Positions 7,875 through 17,563 are shown, numbered from the stretch's first letter. The stretch is 64,000 nt of DNA from Hyphomicrobium sp. (GCA_017512425.1 JAFWGI010000015.1:372001-436000), one strand, 5' to 3'. Notes: generated from the sequence alone by a model not told the origin. Numbers and translations: made by a program.

Positions 7875-9176
7875 CTAGCCGAACACGCGCTTGAAAATCG
7901 TATCGACGTGCTTGGTGTGGTAACCCAGGTCGAACATCTTTTCGAGTTCGGCTGCCGGCACGCGCGCGACGACGTCCTTATCGGCTTTGAGTTCGGCCAG
8001 AAAGTCCGCGCCGTGTTCCCAGGTTTTCATCGCGTTACGCTGAACGAGGGCGTAACTTTCCTCGCGTGATACGCCGGCTTGCGTGAGCGCCAGCAGTACG
8101 CGCTGCGAATTGTGCAAGCCGGCGAGCTTGTCGAGGTTCTTTTTCATGTTCGCCGGATAGACGACGAGCTTCTCGATAACGCTGGCCATACGGTTCAACG
8201 CGAAATCGAGCGTCACCGTTGCGTCGGGTCCGATCATACGCTCAACGGACGAATGCGAAATATCGCGCTCGTGCCACAGCGCGACGTTCTCCATCGCCGG
8301 CAGCGCGTAGGCGCGGACCATGCGGGCAAGCCCGGTGACGTTTTCGGTCAGCACCGGGTTGCGCTTGTGCGGCATCGCGCTCGAGCCCTTCTGGCCCGGC
8401 GAGAAGAATTCTTCGGCTTCGAGCACTTCGGTGCGTTGCAGGTGGCGGATCTCGATCGCGAGGCGCTCCATCGATGAGGCAACGACGCCGAGAGTTGCGA
8501 AGAACATCGCATGGCGATCGCGGGGGATGATCTGCGTTGAGACGGGTTCGGGGATCAGGCCGAGTTTTTCAGCGACATATTCCTCAACGCGCGGATCGAT
8601 GTTGGCGAAGGTGCCGACGGCGCCGGAGATCGCGCAGGTCGCGACTTCCTTTTTAGCGGCGACCATGCGCTCGCGGCAGCGCGCGAACTCGGCATAGGCG
8701 TAGGCTAACTTGACTCCGAAGGTTGTCGGCTCGGCGTGGATGCCGTGTGAGCGACCGATCGTGATCGTATCCTTGTGCTCGATCGCGCGCGCTTTGAGAG
8801 CGGCGAGCAGGCGGTCGATATCGGCGATCAGGATGTCGCTGGCGCGGACCAATTGGACGTTCAGGCAGGTATCGAGCACGTCGGATGACGTCATGCCCTG
8901 GTGGACGAATCGGGCGTCCGGACCGACGAATTCGGCGAGGTGCGTGAGAAATGCGATGACGTCGTGCTTCGTAACCGCCTCGATTTCGTCGATGCGGGCG
9001 ACGTCAAATTTTGCTTGCGACCCCTTGTCCCAGATTATGCGTGCCGATTCTTTAGGCACGATTCCGATCTCCGCCATCGCCGCCGCAGCGTGCGCTTCGA
9101 TTTCAAACCAGATTCTGAACCGCGTTTCCGGGTCCCATATGCGGGTCATTTCCGGGCGCGAATAGCGGGGGATCAT
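7875..9176 (-). CDS. purB: Adenylosuccinate lyase PurB
   Basis: PurB catalyses two steps of purine synthesis: release of fumarate from SAICAR and from adenylosuccinate. The 433-residue chain is of the compact bacterial type. It carries TSSDVLDT near residue 96, the catalytic His region GRSHGIHAEP at 141-150, and the fumarase/aspartase signature SSAMPHKRNP at 265-274. The start at 9176 gives the usual MIPRYSRPEM N-terminus. Confidence 0.97.
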   Translation of the reverse strand: MIPRYSRPEMTRIWDPETRFRIWFEIEAHAAAAMAEIGIVPKESARIIWDKGSQAKFDVARIDEIEAVTKHDVIAFLTHLAEFVGPDARFVHQGMTSSDVLDTCLNVQLVRASDILIADIDRLLAALKARAIEHKDTITIGRSHGIHAEPTTFGVKLAYAYAEFARCRERMVAAKKEVATCAISGAVGTFANIDPRVEEYVAEKLGLIPEPVSTQIIPRDRHAMFFATLGVVASSMERLAIEIRHLQRTEVLEAEEFFSPGQKGSSAMPHKRNPVLTENVTGLARMVRAYALPAMENVALWHERDISHSSVERMIGPDATVTLDFALNRMASVIEKLVVYPANMKKNLDKLAGLHNSQRVLLALTQAGVSREESYALVQRNAMKTWEHGADFLAELKADKDVVARVPAAELEKMFDLGYHTKHVDTIFKRVFG

Positions 9177-9648
9177 TTTGCGGTCCTACTGCAAGTGGCG
9201 GCGCTTAAGTCTTTGATGCGTTGCGGGAGGGGTAGCAGAGGCGCGTGCCCGCATCAATGCAACAGCAATGGTTTTTCTTCTGTTGCACCGCGGCGGTTTG
9301 CGATGCGGTGGACGGGGGAGAAAAATGCCGTGAGCATCTTTGCCACGCGGAAACGCAACGTGATGTGTAATCGCAATTGTGCCCGCCTATCGCCGCAAAG
9401 CGATGGTCGAAGCAGCCCCCTATCGCGAGTGTCGCAATAGGAGTTTGTTCAGAAACCATTCACGGCAGTTCAGTCACACTCAAAAAATCATTGACCAAAC
9501 ACGATCCCATATCATTCGAATTGTACCGATATGGAGTATTCTAACAGACCGGTTTCGTGGACCGGTCGTGGTTCAGGACAAACTTTCAGTGTCGTGCTGG
9601 CCGGAATGGCCCGCGTGGCGTCAGATGAAAGCGGGAGAGACGAAGACG
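9177..9648. other. Gene-free region between purB and a 67-aa gene
   Basis: This 472-base gap contains upstream regions for purB (minus) and the 67-aa gene (plus). An open frame runs into that gene from 9379, but its first 90 codons show no protein-like pattern. The 6-bp palindrome ACCGGT occurs twice near 9550 with a 7-base spacer. I see no other structured element. Confidence 0.45.
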
Positions 9649-9852
9649 ATGTCGGAACAAATGGGCGGTGGTGAAATCGCCGAACTGGTTCAGCAAATGG
9701 AACAGACTGAAGACGATCCGCGCCGCTGCTACGCGCTCGTCAAACAGCGTATCAGTGAATACCGCCAGATGGGATCGAAAATTCCGGACGATCTCGTGCG
9801 CATGGAACGCGCATTGATGGTGGAATGCATGCAGGAATCACAGGGCCGCTAA
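9649..9852 (+). CDS. Small uncharacterised protein, 67 aa
   Basis: The product is MSEQMGGGE followed by a polar, helical chain with two cysteines, ending MQESQGR. GGGAGAG lies about 11 bases upstream of ATG 9649. There is no signal peptide or membrane segment. A strong terminator overlaps its stop codon, which supports a real transcription unit. I do not recognise the family. Confidence 0.6.
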   Translation: MSEQMGGGEIAELVQQMEQTEDDPRRCYALVKQRISEYRQMGSKIPDDLVRMERALMVECMQESQGR

Positions 9853-9869
9853 TTGCGGTCCTGTTTTCT
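9842..9869 (+). terminator. Rho-independent terminator of the 67-aa gene
   Basis: AGGGCCGC (9842-9849) pairs with GCGGTCCT (9855-9862), one G-T pair included, around a 5-base loop that holds the TAA stop. A pyrimidine-rich run GTTTTCTTTTC follows. Confidence 0.8.
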
Positions 9870-9897
9870 TTTCGCCGCCCGCAATGGGATTGCGGAA

Positions 9898-11070
9898 TTA
9901 GCGATCGGACAGGGCCGTATTAGGCCCGTCCCATAATTTTCCCGTCCATTTGAAGATATCATAGGACGGGCGCACCGCGTTGCCATTTGTATCGAAGGCG
10001 ACGGTGCCATGTGCGGTCGCGTGGGTGCGTGACGCGAGTTCGTGCGCAACACGACCTGGATTGACGGCGTCGGCCGCGTTCGCGGCCGAGGCGTAGACGG
10101 CAACGGCTGCCGCGGCGAGGGCGTGATCGGCGTCTGTGATCTGTGCGTCCGGCGACGGTGCGCTATCGCCGTTTTCAGCAGCACCTTTAGCGGGTTGAAG
10201 CGCGAACCGCGGGCGCATGACAAGCAAGCCTTCCGCGCCCGCGCCGAACGTCTCGGTGAACTCGGTCGTCCCACCGCTCTCCGACATCAAGAAGGCCGCC
10301 GTGGAACCGGCTCTGCGCAACTGCGTGAAAAGCATGCCGGCTTCCAGCGGATAGCCTGCGTAGAAGACCGCCGCGACGGATTTGATTTTGCCGGTTAGGA
10401 TCGGAAAATCTTTGTCGCCGCCGATGACGGTCGAAATGATTGGCGCGGATGCGCCGCGCTTTTTCAGCGTTTCCTCGGCGACGTCCGACAATTTCTTCGA
10501 CGCCTGCGTGCGATCGTGGACGATGGCGATCGCCTGTCCACCGAAGTGGTCTGCAAGGAAATTGGCGGCCTCTACGCCTTGCTGATTATCGCGCCCGGAC
10601 AAGCGGAATATCGTCGATGCCTGCGGCCCGCTTTGTAGCGCGCTATGCCGCGTGCCTGTCGCGATGAAAAGCGTTTCGGCGGTCGCGTAGATATTCGCCG
10701 CTGCGTCGGCGGCAGCGGCGCACGGGTGGCCGATGACAAGATCGGTTTTGCGCGCGACCAATGCTGTTGCCGCAGACTTGGCGGTCTCGGCCGCGCAGCC
10801 ATCGTCGGCTGACGCAATTCTGAGCGTCGCGCCTTTGATGCCGCCATGCGCGTTGACGGCGTCGGCGGCAAGCCGGGCTCCGGCCAGCATCTGTGCCGTC
10901 CGGCCGGAGTGCGGTCCCGAAACCGGTCCGGCGACCGTGATCACGATCTCGCTAGCTGCGGCTCCGCTTGAGCAGAGCGCCATTGCGAGCGCGATGCCGC
11001 GTCCGGCTCTTAACCCCGCCTGAGTAGAAATCGACCGTACTGACCGCAGTTTACGCATGCGGGTGCTCAT
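9898..11070 (-). CDS. Leu/Ile/Val-binding-type periplasmic substrate-binding protein
   Basis: The protein resembles the type I periplasmic binding fold of branched-chain amino-acid ABC systems: IVITVAGPVSGPHSGR..., LAADAVNAHGGIKG, a DDGCAAETAKSAA segment and VIGHPCAAAADAAANIY. The N-terminus is an Arg-rich signal peptide with cleavage likely after AAA in SSGAAASE. No permease or ATPase subunits of an ABC transporter are near, so this is an orphan binding protein or a sensor. ATG at 11070 is preferred over TTG at 11094, and ATG 11058 is also possible. The ligand is unknown. Confidence 0.8.
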   Translation of the reverse strand: MSTRMRKLRSVRSISTQAGLRAGRGIALAMALCSSGAAASEIVITVAGPVSGPHSGRTAQMLAGARLAADAVNAHGGIKGATLRIASADDGCAAETAKSAATALVARKTDLVIGHPCAAAADAAANIYATAETLFIATGTRHSALQSGPQASTIFRLSGRDNQQGVEAANFLADHFGGQAIAIVHDRTQASKKLSDVAEETLKKRGASAPIISTVIGGDKDFPILTGKIKSVAAVFYAGYPLEAGMLFTQLRRAGSTAAFLMSESGGTTEFTETFGAGAEGLLVMRPRFALQPAKGAAENGDSAPSPDAQITDADHALAAAAVAVYASAANAADAVNPGRVAHELASRTHATAHGTVAFDTNGNAVRPSYDIFKWTGKLWDGPNTALSDR

Positions 11071-11219
11071 AGCGACGTGCGGAAATATCGGCAAGGGCGC
11101 AGCCGGCTAACCAAGTCCAATGGCGGCTTGCGCCATGCTGCCCCCGTGCCTAGTGTGGCCGCGCGGCGGGGGGGACTGCTTCGCCGTAGACGATTGCAAC
11201 GACAGGAGCGGCTCGCGGC

Positions 11220-12707
11220 ATGGAAGCATTGTTTCGCAAGAAGGCAATCGTCGACGGTAACGAAGATCACGGCCTGAAGCGGTGCCTGAGCGCGACGGAT
11301 CTGACGCTGCTCGGCATCGGCGCAATCATCGGAACCGGCATATTCGTGTTAACCGGACACGCGGCCGCGACGCAGTCCGGCCCGGCCGTCGTGCTCTCGT
11401 TCGTTGTTGCGGGCCTTGCCTGCGGTTTTGCGGCGTTGGCCTATGCCGAACTCGCGTCGATGGTCGGCGGATGCGGCAGCGCCTACGGATATTCCTATGC
11501 GGCCTTCGGAGAATTTCTCGCCTGGATCATCGGATGGGATTTGATCCTCGAATACGGCGTCTCCGTTGCGGCGGTCGCGAACGGCTGGTCGGGGTATTTC
11601 AACAACGCGTTGACGGCCATAGGCCTGGGTTTGCCGGAGTATCTGACGAAGGGCCCCACGACAGGCGCCTGGAACATGTACCTCGGCGGTGCGCTCGAGA
11701 CGTTCGGTTTCGATCCGCAGTCGGAACAGGCGATCAAGGCAGGCATGGGCGGCATCGTCAATCTGCCGGCGGTGATGATCATTCTGGCGCTGATGGTCAT
11801 GCTGATCATCGGGATCAAGCAAAGCTCGAAGCTGAACGCGGTCATGGTCGCGGTTAAGCTTCTCACGATCGCGGTCTTCATCTCGATCGCTGTTTTCAAC
11901 GTGCATCCGGAGAACTGGTCGCCCTTCATGCCGTTCGGCTGGTTCGACCACACCCCCGACGGCCACACGATTGGCGTTCTCGCCGGAGCGTCTCTGGTCT
12001 TCTTCGCCTACGTCGGTTTCGACGCCGTCTCAACGGCAGTTGAGGAGGCGAAAGATCCGCAGCGCGATGTGCCGAAAGGCATCATTTATTCGCTGTTTTT
12101 CTGCACCATCATCTACATCATCGTGTCGGGCCTGCTGACCGGCATCGTGCCGTATCGCGAGCTCAACGTGTCATCGCCAGTCGCGCACGCGTTGCAGGTT
12201 ATCGGCTACAACTGGGGCGCGGCGCTGGTTGCAACTGGCGTCATCTTCGGCCTGACGACGGTTATGCTGGTGCTCTATTATGGCCTGACCCGCGTTATCG
12301 TCGCGATCTCGCGCGATGGTCTGATGCCGAAGTATTTCTCGACCGTGAATGCGACGACGCAGACGCCGGTCAACGTGACTGTCATCTCAGGTTTGGTCAT
12401 GGCGCTTGCGGCCGGTTTCGTTCCGCTCGGTACGCTGGCGGAACTGGTCAACATCGGTACGCTGACGGCGTTCGTCATGGTTTGCGCCGGCGTGATCGTG
12501 CTGCGCCGGACGCATCCCGAGTATCCGCGGCCTTATAAAATGCCGTTTGGCATCGTGCTGCCGGTGCTCGGTGTGCTGTCGTGCGGCGCGCTGATCGCGT
12601 TCCTGCCGCTGATGACCCACCTGCGGTTCCTGCTCTGGCTCGCTGTCGGCCTGATCTTCTATTTTGTCTATTCGATGCGCCACAGCAAATTGGCGACGCA
12701 GTCGTAA
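11220..12707 (+). CDS. APC-family amino-acid permease, cationic amino-acid transporter type
   Basis: The 495-residue inner-membrane protein has about 12 hydrophobic segments. The first holds the unwound-helix motif GIGAIIGTGIFVLTG of the amino acid-polyamine-organocation superfamily. A second family motif, FFAYVGFDAVSTAVEEAKDPQRD, appears in the middle. Overall it resembles YfnA/CAT-like permeases. AGGAG lies 11 bases before ATG 11220. It is divergent from the orphan substrate-binding protein. The substrate cannot be told from sequence. Confidence 0.88.
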   Translation: MEALFRKKAIVDGNEDHGLKRCLSATDLTLLGIGAIIGTGIFVLTGHAAATQSGPAVVLSFVVAGLACGFAALAYAELASMVGGCGSAYGYSYAAFGEFLAWIIGWDLILEYGVSVAAVANGWSGYFNNALTAIGLGLPEYLTKGPTTGAWNMYLGGALETFGFDPQSEQAIKAGMGGIVNLPAVMIILALMVMLIIGIKQSSKLNAVMVAVKLLTIAVFISIAVFNVHPENWSPFMPFGWFDHTPDGHTIGVLAGASLVFFAYVGFDAVSTAVEEAKDPQRDVPKGIIYSLFFCTIIYIIVSGLLTGIVPYRELNVSSPVAHALQVIGYNWGAALVATGVIFGLTTVMLVLYYGLTRVIVAISRDGLMPKYFSTVNATTQTPVNVTVISGLVMALAAGFVPLGTLAELVNIGTLTAFVMVCAGVIVLRRTHPEYPRPYKMPFGIVLPVLGVLSCGALIAFLPLMTHLRFLLWLAVGLIFYFVYSMRHSKLATQS

Positions 12708-12731
12708 CCGGATCGCGAAGCGCCGTCTCGC

Positions 12732-12974
12732 CTAGAGCATGTTGTGCGTGCCGTCGCAATATGGCTCGTCGTCTGTCGCCTTGCAGCCGCAGAGGTTGAA
12801 CGTACCGCTGCGGTCGGCCGTGAACTGCAATGGTTCAAACGTGGTGCCGTTGTGTGAGCCGTCGCAAAACGGTTGCGCCTTCGAGCGGCCACAGCGGCAG
12901 TACCAGTAGTCTTGTCCTTCGGTCAGTTCGACCTGGTACGGTCCTTTTTGCGCAATGACCGCTTCGTCTGACAT
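12732..12974 (-). CDS. Double CDGSH iron-sulfur domain protein
   Basis: The 80-residue protein contains two CDGSH-type [2Fe-2S] sites: Cys26-x-Cys28...Cys37-D-G-S-His41 and Cys62-x-Cys64...Cys73-D-G-T-His77. Each has the three-Cys one-His ligand set of the mitoNEET family. There is no membrane anchor, so it is a soluble bacterial form. Function in bacteria is not settled; redox or cluster transfer is proposed for relatives. The gene is divergent from the photolyase gene. Confidence 0.9.
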   Translation of the reverse strand: MSDEAVIAQKGPYQVELTEGQDYWYCRCGRSKAQPFCDGSHNGTTFEPLQFTADRSGTFNLCGCKATDDEPYCDGTHNML

Positions 12975-13143
12975 CTGCTTTATCTCCCGCCAGGGCTATG
13001 ATCTGAGCAAGGCGTACCGGGTTTGGTTTTTGCGGGCAAGTGGCCAGGCTTGAGACACTTGGCTCGGGTCGCGGCGTGCGTGATCCAGCGCAGACTTGAT
13101 CGCGTTGACATCCTGACGTCCTTGAAATGAAGCGGAGCCGCGC

Positions 13144-14598
13144 ATGTCTGACCGTCCCGTCGTTGTCTGGTTTCGCAACGATCTGCGGCTCAACGATCAC
13201 CGCGCGCTGTCAGCGGCCGTTGCGACAGGCGCACCTCTCGTCCTGGTCTACATTCTGGACGACGATACGCCGGGCCAATGGAAAATGGGCGCGGCTTCGC
13301 GCTGGTGGCTCGACAAGAGCCTCGCAGCTTTAGCCGATGCGATCGCGCAGCGGGGCGGCAGTTTGATTTTGCGCCGTGGAATTACCGACAAAATGCTCCC
13401 CGCGCTCGTCTCCGAATGCGATGCGCGCGCCGTCTATTTCAGCCGCGCCTATGAGCCGTTCGCCGTCGCGCTCGAAGACAAGCTAAAAGCGATTTTCGAC
13501 AAGGCCGATGTTGCTTTCAAACGCTACGGCGGCGCGCTGCTGCGCGAGCCGGAGGACGTGCGCACGAAAACCGGCGACGTCTATAAGGTCTACACGCCTT
13601 TCTGGAAAGCGCTGTCGGCGGACTTCACACCGGCCAAGACTTTGGCCGCGCCGAACGAGTTCATACCGTTCAAGAAGAAGATCGCGAGCGAGCGTTTGCG
13701 CGATTGGGCATTGCATCCAACGAAGCCAGATTGGTCGAAAGGCTTCGCCGAGGAATGGCAGCCGGGCGAAGCCGGCGCGCACGCTCGGCTCAAGACCTTT
13801 TTGAAATCGGCATTGAAGACGTACACCGAAGATCGCAATCGCCCCGACAAGCCCGGCACGTCCCGCTTGTCGCCGCATCTGCATTTCGGTGAGATCACGC
13901 CAGCGCAATGCTGGACGGCGGCCGTGCACTCAGCCGACGCGACGCACGGGGCCGACAAAGGCCGTGAGACGTTTCTGAAAGAAATCGTCTGGCGCGAATT
14001 CTCAAACACGCTGCTCTTCTATTGGCCGGATTTGCCGGAAGAGCCGTTCCGAAAAGACTTCAAAGCGTTTCCGTGGCGCAAGGACGCGAAGCACTTGCGC
14101 GCGTGGCAAAGCGGGCAAACCGGTTATCCGATCGTCGATGCCGGCATGCGGGAACTCTGGCACACCGGCTATATGCACAACCGCGTGCGCATGATCGTCG
14201 CGTCGTTCCTGATCAAGCATCTGCTCGTGCCGTGGCAGGAAGGCGAGGCTTGGTTCTGGGATACGCTCGTCGACGCCGATCTCGCCAACAACGCAGCGAG
14301 CTGGCAGTGGGTCGCGGGATCAGGCGCCGACGCCGCGCCGTATTTCCGCATCTTCAATCCAATCACGCAGGGATTGAAGTTCGATCCCGACGGCGTCTAT
14401 ACGCGCCGCTGGGTTCCGGAACTCGCGCAATTGCCGGACGACGCGCTACATGCGCCGTGGGAAGCGTCGAAAGCAACGCTCGCCGACGCTGGCGTTATAC
14501 TCGGCAAGACATATCCGAATCCGATCGTCGATCATGCGGCCGCGCGTGTGCGCGCGCTTGCGGCTTATGATGACGTTAAGGCGGCTGCCGCGCGATAA
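13144..14598 (+). CDS. phrB: Deoxyribodipyrimidine photolyase
   Basis: This light-driven DNA repair flavoprotein splits cyclobutane pyrimidine dimers. The N-terminal alpha/beta antenna domain opens with VVVWFRNDLRLNDH. The C-terminal FAD domain contains TSRLSPHLHFGEITP, WREFSNTLLFYWP, then WQSGQTGYPIVDAGMREL, HNRVRMIVASFLIKHLL and NNAASWQWVAGSGADAAPYF, all family hallmarks. The length of 484 residues is normal for class I photolyase. A cryptochrome-like role cannot be excluded from sequence. Confidence 0.95.
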   Translation: MSDRPVVVWFRNDLRLNDHRALSAAVATGAPLVLVYILDDDTPGQWKMGAASRWWLDKSLAALADAIAQRGGSLILRRGITDKMLPALVSECDARAVYFSRAYEPFAVALEDKLKAIFDKADVAFKRYGGALLREPEDVRTKTGDVYKVYTPFWKALSADFTPAKTLAAPNEFIPFKKKIASERLRDWALHPTKPDWSKGFAEEWQPGEAGAHARLKTFLKSALKTYTEDRNRPDKPGTSRLSPHLHFGEITPAQCWTAAVHSADATHGADKGRETFLKEIVWREFSNTLLFYWPDLPEEPFRKDFKAFPWRKDAKHLRAWQSGQTGYPIVDAGMRELWHTGYMHNRVRMIVASFLIKHLLVPWQEGEAWFWDTLVDADLANNAASWQWVAGSGADAAPYFRIFNPITQGLKFDPDGVYTRRWVPELAQLPDDALHAPWEASKATLADAGVILGKTYPNPIVDHAAARVRALAAYDDVKAAAAR

Positions 14599-14887
14599 CG
14601 CCTGGCACTGCGGAGCAGCTCTTTAATTCGATTTCCAGATAAGGCTCGAGGGCTAAGCGCATATCCATATGTGATTGACGCAAAGGATAGAATTTTATCG
14701 ATTCAGCCGTATTTCTGCGTATAGAAAAACGTCGTTTCATGTATATATTTCAAAACACTGTCGCCTTTCTGCCAAGCGCGTGAGGCGGAATTGCTGCACC
14801 GGATAATTATCGCGCGCCTTAACGGTTCAGCATTCATCGCGGGGGTATGGTTATCGCGCCATTTTCGTCTTGCGTATTGGAGTGATC

Positions 14888-15784
14888 ATGTTCGGGCAGA
14901 GAATTGCCGCGTTGGCCTTATGCTCTTTGTTGGGAAGCGCTGCTGCTTTTGCACAGTCGGCAGAAACCAGTCCGGCGGCCGTGAAGGCCGTCGAAACGGC
15001 AGCGGCCGATACCGCCGCCGCGGCTCTGGCTGAAGCGCCGGTAACAGCGACGACCGCCGAGCCGGCCGCCGCGCCTGCTGCTGAAGCGGCACCGGCCGCC
15101 GCCGCGAAAGCCGCTGGACCCGCCGCACCTCTTCCACCGCCGACGCTGACGGTCTCGATCGATCTCGCCAGCCAGAATATGACCGTCTCGGAAAACGACA
15201 GCGTCAAGTATTCGTGGGCGATCTCATCTGGTACAGCACAGTTCCCGACACCGCGCGGCACGTTCCGTCCGCAGTGGACGGCAAAGATGTGGTACTCGCG
15301 CAAGTACGACATGGCGCCGATGCCGCACGCGGTATTCATTCATGGCGGTGTCGCCGTTCACGCGACACAGCATATCAGCGCGCTCGGTAGTCCGGCGTCG
15401 CACGGCTGCATTCGCCTTGCACCCGGCAATGCGCGCACGTTCTACAATCTCGTGCATCGTCATGGTTTGAAAATGACCCGCGTCGCCATCCACGGCACGC
15501 CGAAATTCCGCGCGCCCGCAATTGCGAGCCGCAAGCAGAAGCCGGTGCAGTACGCACAGCAGGATAGCGGTAGCTGGTGGTTCTCGGGCCCGTCGTACTA
15601 CAAGCCGGCGCCAGCTTCGGCCTACAATCCGAACTTTGTGAAAAAGCAGAAACTGAGCCCGGCGCAGATGCGCGCCTACGCGCAGGGCAAGAAGGTTGCT
15701 TACCGCTTGTCCAACGGCCAGATCGTTTACGTGCAGCGTCCGCCGAAGGTCGCCAACTACGGCGGCTACAGCAGCGGCTGGTAA
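14888..15784 (+). CDS. L,D-transpeptidase (YkuD domain), periplasmic
   Basis: YkuD enzymes make 3-3 crosslinks in peptidoglycan or attach proteins to it. The protein has a signal peptide (MFGQRIAALALCSLLGSAAAFA), an Ala/Pro/Glu-rich linker to about residue 85, then the catalytic domain with His158 and the SHGCIRL motif at 171-177 (nucleophile Cys174). A Tyr/Pro-rich C-terminal tail of about 100 residues follows. ATG 14888 has GGAG 6 bases upstream. A terminator follows, and the next gene is an EipA-like envelope protein on the other strand. Confidence 0.92.
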   Translation: MFGQRIAALALCSLLGSAAAFAQSAETSPAAVKAVETAAADTAAAALAEAPVTATTAEPAAAPAAEAAPAAAAKAAGPAAPLPPPTLTVSIDLASQNMTVSENDSVKYSWAISSGTAQFPTPRGTFRPQWTAKMWYSRKYDMAPMPHAVFIHGGVAVHATQHISALGSPASHGCIRLAPGNARTFYNLVHRHGLKMTRVAIHGTPKFRAPAIASRKQKPVQYAQQDSGSWWFSGPSYYKPAPASAYNPNFVKKQKLSPAQMRAYAQGKKVAYRLSNGQIVYVQRPPKVANYGGYSSGW

Positions 15785-15809
15785 GTTTGCAGATTTATCG
15801 CAACGAAAG

Positions 15810-15834
15810 AGCCCGCCTTCCGGCGGGCTTTTTT
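15810..15834 (+). terminator. Rho-independent terminator of the L,D-transpeptidase gene
   Basis: AGCCCGCC (15810-15817) pairs with GGCGGGCT (15822-15829) around TTCC, followed by a run of Ts. Confidence 0.88.
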
Positions 15835-15853
15835 GCGTCTCGGGGCATGCCTG

Positions 15854-17053
15854 TCAGAAAGGGTTCCACGTCGGTTGCGGGCTGAAGCGGACGTAGCCGA
15901 TATTGGCGCCGAGACGTAATCCCAGTCCCGAACGGATCGGCGCCATGATGACCTCGCCGCCCTTGAGCAGCGTTACGCCGACGCCTCCGACGAAATACGC
16001 CGAGCCGTCAACGCCGGTGAACGGCCTGAACAACGCGTCTGGCTGTTGCAGCTCGTAAATGAGAAACATCGTACGCGATCCCGATGCGCCGAAATCCGTG
16101 CCAAGCGAGGGGCCGTGCCAGTAGACCGGGCGCGTTCCGGATTGGTTGCGCATGAATAGCGTGCCCTGGCCAAACCGCAGTCCGGCGAAGAACGCGCCGC
16201 CGCCCTCGGTGCCGAGAACGTAAGCCGTCGGCCGGCCGGTTGTTTTGAAAGCGTGTTCGAGCACGCTCGCGAGGCTTGTCGACACGGTGCCGAAGAATCC
16301 GCGCGTCGCCTCGCGGATTTCATCGATCGAATAGCCTTCATCGCCTTGCGTTACGACAACGGGCGGTGCCTGCGCGACTTGCCCGCCCGGACCTGGCGGC
16401 GGGGTAGTCGGTGGAACATACGCATCATTGGCTTGGGGCTTCGGTTTCTCAGGCTCTGCCGGCTTTGATTTTTGCGGCTCGGCTTGCGCCGTGCGTGGCT
16501 TCTCGGCCGGCGCTTTCTCTGTCGCTGGTTTCTCGGAGGGTTTGGTCGGAGGTGCCGGTTGTGGCTTTGCCTCTGCGACGGGTGTCGTGCTGCCGCCTGC
16601 TTCTGCGATCTTTGCGTCGAGCCGCGCCAGCATGTAGTCGGATTTCTCTTTCATGACCGCGAGCAGCTCGCGGCTGAGGGACGCGATCTCGTTCAGCTTG
16701 CTGCAGTCGGGCTCAGCACCTTCTGCGACGCGGCCAAGGCTGTCGATGCGCAGCAGCATGTTGGCGCTCTTTTCGTCCAGTGCCGTCAGCTTGTCGTCAC
16801 CGATCGCGTCGAGTGCGGCGGCCTCATAGTCGGCCGTGTCGAGCTTCTTGACCTCGCTGTAGCGGCGCATGCGCTCTTGCAGTTTCGGCTGCGCATCGAG
16901 TGTGAAGGCGCGCAGCGTCGCGCCGGATTTGTCGACGGCGGTCGCAAAATCGGCAGCGCGGCACGCGGCCGGCGTCTCGGCCATTGCCGGTGCCGTCGAA
17001 ATCAGCAACGCAGAGAGCGCGGCACCAGCGTAAAGTTGGACTGTCTTGAGCAT
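15854..17053 (-). CDS. EipA-like DUF1134 envelope protein with extra N-terminal domain
   Basis: The last 165 residues match DUF1134, whose studied member is EipA, an envelope integrity protein of Brucella: TLFMRNQSGTRPVYW, GPSLGTDFGASGSRTMFLIY, VDGSAYFVGGVGVTLL and the end FSPQPTWNPF. Ahead of it are a signal peptide (residues 1-25), a helical region of about 125 residues with cysteines at 31 and 116, and a long Pro/Lys/Glu-rich linker (about 155-225). The N-terminal helical part is not something I know from EipA. GGAGAG precedes the ATG. The neighbouring L,D-transpeptidase supports a cell-envelope role. Confidence 0.85.
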   Translation of the reverse strand: MLKTVQLYAGAALSALLISTAPAMAETPAACRAADFATAVDKSGATLRAFTLDAQPKLQERMRRYSEVKKLDTADYEAAALDAIGDDKLTALDEKSANMLLRIDSLGRVAEGAEPDCSKLNEIASLSRELLAVMKEKSDYMLARLDAKIAEAGGSTTPVAEAKPQPAPPTKPSEKPATEKAPAEKPRTAQAEPQKSKPAEPEKPKPQANDAYVPPTTPPPGPGGQVAQAPPVVVTQGDEGYSIDEIREATRGFFGTVSTSLASVLEHAFKTTGRPTAYVLGTEGGGAFFAGLRFGQGTLFMRNQSGTRPVYWHGPSLGTDFGASGSRTMFLIYELQQPDALFRPFTGVDGSAYFVGGVGVTLLKGGEVIMAPIRSGLGLRLGANIGYVRFSPQPTWNPF

Positions 17054-17152
17054 TCAACTCTCCAGGCGCATACCGTAAAGGCCGTCGGTCTACCGTGACG
17101 TCTTAAGCTTGCGGACACGCAAACTATTTTGCCAGGAATCCGTCATTTCGGG

Positions 17153-17563
17153 TTAACGCTGTGCCGGAGCTTTGGCGTCAACGCGCTGCATGAACCGTGG
17201 CGTATCGACGACAACGCGGGTGTGCGTGCCGCCTCCGATCGTTTCCTTGCCGTCGTGCCCGGTGACCGAAAACGTCAGCTTGCGTCCTGTAATGGCGGTC
17301 AATTCCGCCGTTGCTGTGACGGTCAGTCCTTCCGGTGATGGAGCCGCATGGGTAACGTCGAGATGCGTGCCGAGGCTTTGATAGCCGTCCGGTAACAAAT
17401 GTTCGACGGCTGCGACGCATGCGGCTTCGAATGCCGCAACCATCATCGGGCTTGCGAAAACGGGCGCGTTGCCGCTGCCGACAATCGTCGCGAGACGCTC
17501 CCGCGTGACAACCATTTGGTAGGTTCCGGTTAGGCCAACGCTCAGTTTCGATAAGTCCGCCAT
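17153..17563 (-). CDS. FlK-like thioesterase (hotdog fold)
   Basis: The 136-residue protein resembles the thioesterase group named after fluoroacetyl-CoA thioesterase FlK: VFASPMMVAAFEAACVAAVEHLL, SLGTHLDVTHAAPSP and the later GHDGKETIGGGTHTRVVV. Single-domain hotdog enzymes of this type hydrolyse acyl-CoA thioesters; the substrate here is unknown. ATG 17563, 7 bases after GGGAG, is preferred over TTG 17569. Confidence 0.83.
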   Translation of the reverse strand: MADLSKLSVGLTGTYQMVVTRERLATIVGSGNAPVFASPMMVAAFEAACVAAVEHLLPDGYQSLGTHLDVTHAAPSPEGLTVTATAELTAITGRKLTFSVTGHDGKETIGGGTHTRVVVDTPRFMQRVDAKAPAQR

